This document shows positions 57,827 to 64,000 of a DNA stretch of 64,000 nucleotides, piece after piece (positions within the stretch are counted from its first letter, which is position 1; every line of letters starts with the position of its first letter). The stretch spans positions 1-64,000 of the forward strand of contig CACIRJ010000004.1 of the NCBI GenBank assembly GCA_902588975.1, given 5' to 3'. The position numbers were made by a program, and so were the translations under genes. Below the pieces are notes generated by a model, which saw nothing but the letters and a program-made list of their open reading frames with translations, made no database searches and was not told the DNA's origin. Origin of the DNA: an uncultured Pelagibacteraceae bacterium (lineage in GTDB: Bacteria; Pseudomonadota; Alphaproteobacteria; Pelagibacterales; Pelagibacteraceae).

Positions 57827-58185
57827 GCCAGATAAACTATAAGCCGGGTTCTGTCATTTAAACTTATCATTTATCTAGGCTTTAAATCACTTTAAAGCTC
57901 AAGCAACTAACCCAGATGACTAGCCAAAGACTGCTTTTAGTTATTTCTAACAATGTCATCTCTACTCAGTCTTGCTCCCAGTGGGGTTTTCCATGCGCTA
58001 GTTGTTACCAACTTAGCCGGTGTGCTCTTACCACACCTTTTCACCCTTGCCTTGATAAGGCGGTTTATTTTCTGTGGCACTATCCCTAGGGTTTCCCCTG
58101 CCAGCCATTAACTGGCACTGTGTCTTTGTAGAGCCCGGACTTTCCTCTTTAAAAAATTAAAGCGATAAGTCATTTATCTGGCAGG
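57827..58185 (-). ncRNA. rnpB: RNase P RNA, bacterial type A-like
   Basis: Catalytic RNA that matures tRNA 5' ends. On the minus strand the 5' region has GAGGAAAGTCCGGGCT, the universal P4-side motif. The middle has a GGGAAACCC-like stretch with TAGGGATAGTGCCACAGAAA, GGTGAAAAGGTGTGGTAAGAG and CACCGGC. The 3' part has ACAGAACCCGGCTTA. The ends GCCAGATAAA and TTTATCTGGC pair to close the molecule. Exact ends are uncertain by several bases. It lies between the amidase gene and mraZ. Confidence 0.93.
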
Positions 58186-58231
58186 TAAGAAATATTCTTT
58201 TTTCCTTAAAATTCAACTATTTTTAATTCAA

Positions 58232-58951
58232 TTAAATCAAGGATTTTAGAATCGCGTATGATTCTTGATCGACTGTACTACTAATAATTTGTGGTCTAAA
58301 TCTTCTTTGAAAATTTTTATATATCTTAATCTTCTCGTATGATTTATTTGTTGATTTATAACCAAACTTAAACAGTAATTTATAAAATTTTTTGCTGTCA
58401 TTTAATTTAATCTTCCTTAATTTTTTGCAATGTTGCTCACTTAAATTATGCCACAAGCATATTTTATTTTTATAAAGTATTTTCCAAGGGAATTTTTCTC
58501 CAGGATCTTTTTTTCTTAAAGGAGCGATATCTGAATGCCCTAAAATATTTTCCTTTTTTATTTTATATTTTTTTTTTAATTTTTTTGATAAACTGATAAT
58601 TGATTTAATTTGACTTGGACTAAAATCTTTATATCCATATTCATGTCCCGGATTAGATATCTCTATACCTATTGAATTTGAATTTAGGAACTTATCTTTT
58701 TTCCATGACGAAATTCCAGCATGCCAAGCAATGTATAAATCAGGAACAATTTTAATTATTTTGCCATTTCTCTTGATAAAATAATGACAGCTTACTTCAG
58801 TATTATTATTTGTAAGCCTTTTTATAGCTCCTTTCTCAGATTTCATTCCTGTATAATGAAAAATTAGGTACTTTAATTTTGAAAAACTTCTTTTTTTTAA
58901 ATTAAAATTTGGGGAGTAATTTATCGACATTTTTTCAACATTTTTCTGCAT
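58232..58951 (-). CDS. N-acetylmuramoyl-L-alanine amidase (AmpD/AmiD-like)
   Basis: Zinc amidase of the amidase_2 family, 239 residues. YLIFHYTGM has the first zinc His, EVSCHYFIKRNGKI follows, WHAGISSWK the second region, SIGIEISNPGHEYG the Glu, and LGHSDIAPLRKKDPG the last zinc site. It cuts peptides from (anhydro)muramic acid, in recycling if cytoplasmic (no signal peptide is evident). It is transcribed toward rnpB. Confidence 0.9.
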   Translation of the reverse strand: MQKNVEKMSINYSPNFNLKKRSFSKLKYLIFHYTGMKSEKGAIKRLTNNNTEVSCHYFIKRNGKIIKIVPDLYIAWHAGISSWKKDKFLNSNSIGIEISNPGHEYGYKDFSPSQIKSIISLSKKLKKKYKIKKENILGHSDIAPLRKKDPGEKFPWKILYKNKICLWHNLSEQHCKKLRKIKLNDSKKFYKLLFKFGYKSTNKSYEKIKIYKNFQRRFRPQIISSTVDQESYAILKSLI

Positions 58952-59003
58952 AAATTAAAACAATTTATCTTTATATTAATATCAATTATACTATAAATGT
59001 TTT

Positions 59004-59804
59004 ATGAACAAATTCCTTTCAGTTTTCTTAATTCTGGTAATTTCATCTATAAGTAATCCAGCATACTCCGGGGATGATGGAAAAATCAAGTTAAATGGAA
59101 AAAAAGATAATGGGTATGTAGAAGTTAAAGATTGTTTTGAAAAAGCTAATAGAGGAATTTTTGCATTCAACCAAATATTAGACAAAGTGATTTTTAAACC
59201 ACTAGCAAAAGGGTACAGAGTGTTTCCTCAACCTATTAGATCAGGAACAAGCAATGCATTAAGCAATCTTGGTAATGTTGTAACTATACCTAACAATGTA
59301 CTTCAAGGACAATTTAAAGATGCGGGATTAAATTCTGCCAGATTTGTTATAAACTCAACTCTTGGAATTGCAGGAATATTTGATGTTGCTTCATATTACG
59401 GTATAAAAAAACGCGATAAAGAAGACTATGGACAAACATTGGGTGTTTGGGGTGCGGGACCTGGTTGTTATTTTGTTTTGCCAGTTTTGGGCCCAACTAC
59501 TGTAAGAGACTCAATCGGATCAGTTGTTAATATTATTGGTGGAGATGCATGGTATAATGTTACTGTAGCTAATGACACTCAATATTTTTCTGAAGCAGAT
59601 TATTATGCATCAAGATTATTAAGTGGAGTTGATTTTAGAGCAAAAAATTTAGAGTCATTTGAAAGTCTTGAAAATAGTTCCGTTGATCTGTATGCATCAG
59701 TAAGAAGTCTTTATTTACAAGACAGATATAGAAAAGTTAGAAATATAGATAAAACTACCGATACACTAAGCGACGACGACTGGGAAGAACTAGATACTCA
59801 ATAA
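59004..59804 (+). CDS. mlaA: Phospholipid transport protein MlaA (VacJ)
   Basis: Outer-membrane component that keeps outer-leaflet lipid asymmetry with the Mla pathway. 266 residues. Signal peptide ends NPAYS with no lipobox cysteine, so this is not a classical lipoprotein. Family segments: ANRGIFAFNQILDKVIFKPLAK, SNLGNVVTIPNNVLQGQ, FVINSTLGIAGIFDVAS and YGQTLGVWGAGPGCYFVLP, given here in pieces of 20 or fewer. ANRGIFAFNQ and GPGCYFVLPVLGP are diagnostic. It is followed by mlaC after 10 bases. Confidence 0.93.
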   Translation: MNKFLSVFLILVISSISNPAYSGDDGKIKLNGKKDNGYVEVKDCFEKANRGIFAFNQILDKVIFKPLAKGYRVFPQPIRSGTSNALSNLGNVVTIPNNVLQGQFKDAGLNSARFVINSTLGIAGIFDVASYYGIKKRDKEDYGQTLGVWGAGPGCYFVLPVLGPTTVRDSIGSVVNIIGGDAWYNVTVANDTQYFSEADYYASRLLSGVDFRAKNLESFESLENSSVDLYASVRSLYLQDRYRKVRNIDKTTDTLSDDDWEELDTQ

Positions 59805-59814
59805 TTTTCATCAG

Positions 59815-60405
59815 ATGAAAATCCTTAAATATTTAATTATTTTTTTATTTTTTACGAATTTCTCTAATGTGTCTTTTTCAAAAGATCCAAGCACTTTAAT
59901 CAACGAAATAGTTGATGAAGCAGCATCTGTATTATCTAGTGAAGATCCTGTCGAGTCAAAAATAATTAAATTAAATGCTATTGCAGAAAGAAGTGTAGAT
60001 ATAAATGGAATAGGTATGTACACTTTAGGAAAATATAGAAAATCTATTAATGAAGAGCAAAAAGCTAAATATCAAAAATTATTTAGAAGTTATTTTTTAA
60101 AAAGTTTTTCAAGCAGATTGGTTGATTATACAAATCCAAGAATTAATGTAGTGTCGCAGAAAATAATTAATGATAAATATACAATTGTTAATAGTGTATT
60201 AGAGGCAACGTCAAAGAGACCTCAGGTAAAAATAGATTGGAGAATTTATACAAAAAATCCTGATAGACCTTTAATAAGGGATCTAATTGTAGAGGGATTA
60301 AGTTTAGCAAGAACACAAAAAGAAGAATTTAATTCTATAATCCAAAATAATGATGGCGATATAAATGCATTGTTCAAAACGCTTGAGGAATTTTTAATTA
60401 AATAA
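59815..60405 (+). CDS. mlaC: Periplasmic phospholipid carrier MlaC
   Basis: Periplasmic lipid-binding shuttle between MlaA and the MlaFEDB transporter. 196 residues with a signal peptide (cleavage near VSFS). The family features DINGIGMYTLGKYRKSINEEQ and FRSYFLKSFSSRL, and the later KIDWRIYTKN and IRDLIVEGLSLA, agree with MlaC/Ttg2D. Genes for the inner-membrane ABC part are not in this window. Its stop abuts the convergent CIA30 gene. Confidence 0.93.
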   Translation: MKILKYLIIFLFFTNFSNVSFSKDPSTLINEIVDEAASVLSSEDPVESKIIKLNAIAERSVDINGIGMYTLGKYRKSINEEQKAKYQKLFRSYFLKSFSSRLVDYTNPRINVVSQKIINDKYTIVNSVLEATSKRPQVKIDWRIYTKNPDRPLIRDLIVEGLSLARTQKEEFNSIIQNNDGDINALFKTLEEFLIK

Positions 60406-60990
60406 TTAGTAAAATCCAATTTCACTTAAGCAAATATCTGATTTAAAATCATCAAAACCCGCAACTAACCCAACTGATTTTATATTCTGTCCCAATATAC
60501 TTTTTGGTTGATAGAAATTAGATTTTTTAAATTGTTCAAATGGAGCACGAATTTCAATCCAATTTTTTGTAGTGGTAAAAGTATAGCTATAATATTGCCA
60601 TGGAGCTAATGTTAAACCAGTTCTTAAATGAAGGTTATATTTTTTTTCATTGCCATAAACTTTTACATATACTCCATCATAGTCTTTACTATTAATTTCA
60701 GGACTTAATTTTGTCCTCATTTGTATAAATCCACCATTATTTTTGGTGGATACATCTCCTGTCATTCTATAGCACGATACTCCATCAACTTTCTCAACTA
60801 TAAATTTTCCTGTTGATACACCTCCCATAACTTGATCTGTAATAAAATTCCACTTTTGGGATTGATTTGTTATTTTGGGGTTTTTTAATTTATCTAAAAT
60901 CATATCATCAGAAAAAGTCTTGTTTTGACATATTAATAATAAAATTAAAAATATTATTTTTTTCAAAACAGAGCTACTTTTTTTTTGCAA
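60406..60990 (-). CDS. Exported CIA30-family protein
   Basis: 194 residues with an N-terminal hydrophobic signal (KIIFLILLLICQNKTFS). The following domain matches the CIA30 family (galactose-binding-like fold): WNFITDQVMGGVSTGKF, TGDVSTKNNGGFIQMRTKL, LRTGLTLAPWQYYSYTF and SVGLVAGFDDFKSDICLSEI. Eukaryotic CIA30/NDUFAF1 aids complex I assembly, but bacterial members are mostly uncharacterised and this one looks exported. It overlaps the upstream membrane protein gene by 17 bases. Confidence 0.82.
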   Translation of the reverse strand: MQKKSSSVLKKIIFLILLLICQNKTFSDDMILDKLKNPKITNQSQKWNFITDQVMGGVSTGKFIVEKVDGVSCYRMTGDVSTKNNGGFIQMRTKLSPEINSKDYDGVYVKVYGNEKKYNLHLRTGLTLAPWQYYSYTFTTTKNWIEIRAPFEQFKKSNFYQPKSILGQNIKSVGLVAGFDDFKSDICLSEIGFY

Positions 60991-61429
60991 GTTGTTGAAG
61001 AAGATAAATTTCTTTTTCTGTAAGATTATTTTTTTCCTCTTTAATTTGGTCCTCTAAACTAAACAAAGTAATTAACGAAAAAAAAGACACTAAACCAGTT
61101 AATAAAATAAAATAAATTGAGCTCAAATTAACAATTACAAGTATTATAAAAACACTTGTCCATCCAATAAATATTCCTCTTAAAATTGTACGATGACTTT
61201 TTAGATCAGGTATTTTTATAAACTGTATAAATAAAAGTATTAAAAGAAGCATTATTCCTGAGATAGATACACGCAACAATACCAATGTATCTAATCCACC
61301 TCCATATAACTCTCGATGAATTAGATATGCAACAACACCTTTATAAGCAAAGTAAAGAAGGATAGTAAAAGAGACAAATATTGATACAAAGTATGATATT
61401 TTAGGTTTAATTTTTATTTTAAACTTCAT
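60974..61429 (-). CDS. Membrane protein of unknown function, four helices
   Basis: Not recognised. 151 residues, with a lysine-rich N-terminus and four hydrophobic segments: ISYFVSIFVSFTILLYFAY, VLLRVSISGIMLLLILLFI, GIFIGWTSVFIILVIVN and FILLTGLVSFFSLITLF. A charged C-terminal tail (EDQIKEEKNNLTEKEIYLLQ) follows and might be a coiled coil facing the cytoplasm. It is co-transcribed with the CIA30 gene, and the pair may function together in the envelope. Upstream lies tRNA-Met at 76 bases. Confidence 0.7.
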   Translation of the reverse strand: MKFKIKIKPKISYFVSIFVSFTILLYFAYKGVVAYLIHRELYGGGLDTLVLLRVSISGIMLLLILLFIQFIKIPDLKSHRTILRGIFIGWTSVFIILVIVNLSSIYFILLTGLVSFFSLITLFSLEDQIKEEKNNLTEKEIYLLQQLAKKK

Positions 61430-61505
61430 TTTATTTACAATGATAATACAGTTTTTAATTAAATGTTAAAAAACTATAATTTATAAACATTGATTTTACT
61501 TGATT

Positions 61506-61582
61506 TGGTGGGCCCGCCAGGACTCGAACCTGGGACCAATACATTATGAGTGTACTGCTCTAACCAACTGAGCTACAGGCCC
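61506..61582 (-). tRNA. tRNA with CAT anticodon (Met, possibly Ile2)
   Basis: 77 bases including an encoded CCA. Acceptor GGGCCTG/CGGGCCC, D-arm GCTC...GAGC with loop AGTTGGTTA, anticodon loop CTCATAA, and T-arm CCAGG-TTCGAGT-CCTGG are all canonical. CAT may be elongator Met, or Ile2 if the C is modified by TilS; the TTGGTC variable region recalls Ile2. It is 60 bases downstream of tRNA-Val and likely on the same transcript. Confidence 0.9.
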
Positions 61583-61642
61583 AAAATTGAATACTTAATT
61601 ATACCATTTTTTTTATGTTATCAATTAAAGATAATTTTGTAA

Positions 61643-61717
61643 TGGTGGGCCGTGTTGGTTACGCTCCAACTACCCCTGCAATGTCAATGCAGTACTCTAC
61701 TATTGAGCTAACGGCCC
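61643..61717 (-). tRNA. tRNA-Val (GAC) with non-canonical D- and T-loops
   Basis: 75 bases including CCA. The acceptor stem GGGCCGT/ACGGCCC, anticodon stem CTGCA/TGCAG with loop TTGACAT and T-stem GTTGG/CCAAC all pair perfectly. The T-loop is AGCGTAA instead of a TTCRANY form, and the D-loop AATAGTA has no GG pair. The two parts that normally dock to form the elbow are therefore both altered. The first base is the G of the rpoD TAG stop, so the tRNA must be cut out of the rpoD message. Confidence 0.85.
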
Positions 61718-63540
61718 TAACTTTCTAGAAAACTTTTTAATTGTTTGGATCTACTTGGATGTTTTAGTTTTCTAAGAGCTTTTGCCTCTATTTGTCTAAT
61801 TCTTTCTCTTGTTACTGAAAACTGCAGCCCAACTTCCTCTAATGTATGATCGGTATTCATACCAACTCCAAACCTCATTCTTAGAACTCTTTCTTCTCTT
61901 GGAGTTAGAGTAGATAATATTTTAGTAGTTGCCTCACTTAAATTAGATTTAATTGCTTGTTCAAGTGGAGCCAATGCTTTTGTATCTTCAATAAAATCAC
62001 CTAAACTACTATCTTCCTCATCCCCAACTGGCTTCTCTAGAGACACTGGCTCTTTTGAAATTTTTAGAACTTTTCTAACCTTTTCTAAAGGCATACGTAA
62101 TTTATTAGCTAACTCTTCTGGTGTTGCTTCTCTGCCAAATTCACTGAGTATTAATCTTTGAGTTCTAACAATTTTGTTTATAGTTTCAATCATATGAACT
62201 GGAATTCTAATTGTTCTTGCTTGATCTGCTATAGATCTAGTTATTGCTTGCCTTATCCACCAAGTAGCATAAGTTGAAAACTTGTAACCTCTTCTGTACT
62301 CAAATTTATCGACAGCTTTCATCAATCCGATATTTCCTTCTTGTATTAAATCTAAAAACTGAAGACCTCTATTAGTATATTTTTTTGCTATTGAAATTAC
62401 TAATCTTAGATTAGCTTCAACCATCTCTTTTTTTGCAATCCTAGACTCTTTTTCGCCTTTTTGCACGCGACTTACAAGCTTCTTGTATTCTGTGACCGAA
62501 ATTCCAAGTTTATTACTTATTTCTACTAATCTGTCTCTGATATTTTTAAATTCATTTTTATTTTTTTGAAAAAATTTTTTCCAAACATCGTTTGTATCTA
62601 AAAATTCTTTTAAATTTGGGTTAATCTCATTACCAATATAAAATTTTATAAATTCATCTCTAGATATTTTTGACTCGATAGCAAGTCTAAGAAGATTACC
62701 TTCAAGCGAAATAATTTTTTTATTTTCAGAATAATGTTTCTGAACTAATTCCTCTAATACCGATGGAGATAATTGTAGAGATTTAATATTCTCAAGTATG
62801 TCGTCTACAATTTTTTTATAGTTCTTTTCTTTTGAAGATGAAAATTTTTTCGAATTTAATACACACTCAAGTTTCTCTTTTTGATATTTGATAAGTTTAT
62901 TATATTCTTTTGTTAATGTGTGCACGGTTTCAAGAACTTTTGGTTTAATTTCTGTCTCCATTGCAGCCAAAGTTGGATTAAACTCATCATCAGAACTGTT
63001 AGTTTCTTCAGAAGATTGTTCATCATCAGTTTTTTTTTGTTTCGAACCATTATTATTCTCTTCATCATCCATGTAATTAGTATCAATATCAATTATTTCT
63101 CTAACTAGTATTTCATCATTTTGAAGTTTAGTATCCCATTCAAAAAATTGTTGCGCAGTTATAGGACTTTGGGAAAGTGCATTAAGCATTACATCTTTTC
63201 CAGCTTCTATTCTTTTTGCTATAGCTATTTCACCTTCTCTAGATAACAGCTCAACTCCGCCCATCTCTCTAAGATACATTCTTATGGGATCATCACTTTT
63301 TTCTAAAGTTTTTCCTTCCTCTTTTGAAGAAGCATCTTTTTTTCTTAATATCTTATAATCGGATTTTTTTTCAACGAGTATTATATTCTCGTCAAGAATA
63401 TGCATGAATGCTTGTGCTAGGTTATCACTAGATAAATTTCTTTTCCCTAGTGATTTATTTAATTCCTCATGAGTAATAAATCCTCTGTGGATTCCTCGAC
63501 CCATTAATCTTGCAAATGATTTTGTAATAATTCGTTCCAC
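61717..63540 (-). CDS. rpoD: Primary RNA polymerase sigma factor RpoD
   Basis: Housekeeping sigma-70. 607 residues. Region 1.1 is at the N-terminus ([13 protein letters not shown]), then [21 protein letters not shown] of region 1.2 given as [12 protein letters not shown], an acidic non-conserved insert (about 155-190), region 2 ([27 protein letters not shown] in pieces; [16 protein letters not shown] for -10 recognition), region 3 ([10 protein letters not shown]) and region 4 ([33 protein letters not shown]). The start is GTG at 63540. It follows dnaG by 66 bases, the classic macromolecular synthesis order. Its stop overlaps tRNA-Val by one base. Confidence 0.97.
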   Translation of the reverse strand: MERIITKSFARLMGRGIHRGFITHEELNKSLGKRNLSSDNLAQAFMHILDENIILVEKKSDYKILRKKDASSKEEGKTLEKSDDPIRMYLREMGGVELLSREGEIAIAKRIEAGKDVMLNALSQSPITAQQFFEWDTKLQNDEILVREIIDIDTNYMDDEENNNGSKQKKTDDEQSSEETNSSDDEFNPTLAAMETEIKPKVLETVHTLTKEYNKLIKYQKEKLECVLNSKKFSSSKEKNYKKIVDDILENIKSLQLSPSVLEELVQKHYSENKKIISLEGNLLRLAIESKISRDEFIKFYIGNEINPNLKEFLDTNDVWKKFFQKNKNEFKNIRDRLVEISNKLGISVTEYKKLVSRVQKGEKESRIAKKEMVEANLRLVISIAKKYTNRGLQFLDLIQEGNIGLMKAVDKFEYRRGYKFSTYATWWIRQAITRSIADQARTIRIPVHMIETINKIVRTQRLILSEFGREATPEELANKLRMPLEKVRKVLKISKEPVSLEKPVGDEEDSSLGDFIEDTKALAPLEQAIKSNLSEATTKILSTLTPREERVLRMRFGVGMNTDHTLEEVGLQFSVTRERIRQIEAKALRKLKHPSRSKQLKSFLES

Positions 63541-63606
63541 AGTTTAAAAGTTTGAAGGTCTTATATAATGTCTAATACAAAAAAATCTATGTGATTTTTT
63601 TAAAAT

Positions 63607-64000
63607 TTAGTTGATTTTTTGTTGTTTTTTCAACTCTTTTATCTCATTAAATGTGCTTTCGCTCATATCTTTTAAAAACTTCGATTCTAATTCAGATATT
63701 CTTTGTTCTAATTCATAATTTTTAAGATCTTGTATAATCTCAGTCAGAATTTCTAAAATTTTTTCATCATCATTTAAGTTCTTTGAAATAATATGTTTAA
63801 TTGAAGCATAATTCATAACTCTGTTAACTAGAATTTTATCTACATTTAATTTTTGTAAGTCGAGGTTTAATAAATTTTCCGATTGGTTTAAAATTTCAGC
63901 GAATAATTGTTTATTTTCATCACTATATAATTTGACGTTATCTATTATATGAATATTTTCATGAATTAATTTTGGTTTAGCGAGTAATATATATAAAAAT
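63607..64000 (-). CDS. dnaG: DNA primase DnaG, C-terminal part (runs off the right edge)
   Basis: The open frame continues from the stop at 63607 through the right edge with no start needed inside. It reads ...ILLAKPKLIHENIHIIDNV, then LYSDENKQLFAEILN, and ends with ELESKFLKDMSESTFNEIKELKKQQK. This pattern (a run of helices after LLA.P.L) matches the DnaB-interacting C-terminal domain of primase, which is poorly conserved. The place directly before rpoD supports the call. An apparent start at 63816 is an internal methionine. Confidence 0.75.
   Translation of the reverse strand, partial: FLYILLAKPKLIHENIHIIDNVKLYSDENKQLFAEILNQSENLLNLDLQKLNVDKILVNRVMNYASIKHIISKNLNDDEKILEILTEIIQDLKNYELEQRISELESKFLKDMSESTFNEIKELKKQQKIN

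Noticed and set aside
63607-63816. A separate 69-residue gene after rpoD
   Set aside because: The frame continues upstream to the window edge with primase-like sequence; it is the end of dnaG.

Overview
The window is a gene-dense, AT-rich stretch of an alphaproteobacterial chromosome. It almost certainly comes from a SAR11 (Pelagibacterales) marine bacterium. This rests on the proteorhodopsin with a ferredoxin / ferredoxin reductase / GST operon behind it, the alphaproteobacterial style of DksA, dihydroorotase and RpoD, the very short intergenic spaces with many overlapping gene ends, and the absence of transposons, prophage or CRISPR. Genus and species cannot be fixed from the sequence alone.

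Layout: 1-4152 (minus) is a phospholipid and housekeeping operon: psd, pssA, a DxD glycosyltransferase, rlmE, a CBS-less guaB and the start of an exported protein. Next come icd (plus) and alaS (minus). 8134-11135 is an envelope-stress-like module: an ECF sigma factor and its membrane anti-sigma factor are transcribed divergently from a secreted repeat/coiled-coil protein, which is followed by a 17-kDa-antigen-like protein. The two transcripts share a symmetric promoter region. 11192-15368 holds recA, a TolC-type porin, a glycerate-kinase-like protein, a GFA protein and a cupin. umuDC (plus) follows, then a surface-glycan block (GT39, a 34-residue membrane peptide, GT2 and a lyase-fold secreted protein). 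20593-24992 has dksA, a lipoprotein, a small beta-barrel, GST, FNR, ferredoxin and proteorhodopsin. 25207-36593 is mixed metabolism: an acyl-CoA synthetase, an SMR transporter, dihydroorotase, YgfZ, a MazG-like protein, fumC, an AsmA-like protein, UvrD/PcrA and aminopeptidase P.

36582-57700 (minus) is the division and cell-wall (dcw) cluster in transcription order: mraZ, ftsZ, rsmH, ftsL, ftsI, a murE-murF fusion, mraY, murD, ftsW, murG, murC, murB, ddl, ftsQ, ftsA, lpxC, bamD, ligA. Two features stand out. ftsZ lies directly behind mraZ instead of behind ftsA, and ddl has an in-frame stop codon near its 5' end. The mraZ promoter carries three TGGG repeats with a 10-bp period, as expected of an MraZ operator. 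Upstream lie the RNase P RNA, an amidase, mlaA and mlaC, a CIA30 protein, two tRNAs and rpoD, with the C-terminal part of dnaG at the right edge. The tRNA-Val begins on the last base of the rpoD stop codon and has unusual D- and T-loops.

Functionally the window is mostly core genome. The least ordinary parts are the ECF sigma / coiled-coil module with mirrored promoters, the tRNA-Val, the broken ddl, the rearranged dcw order, and the micro-ORF inside the glycan operon. No wholly new multi-gene defence or mobile system was found.
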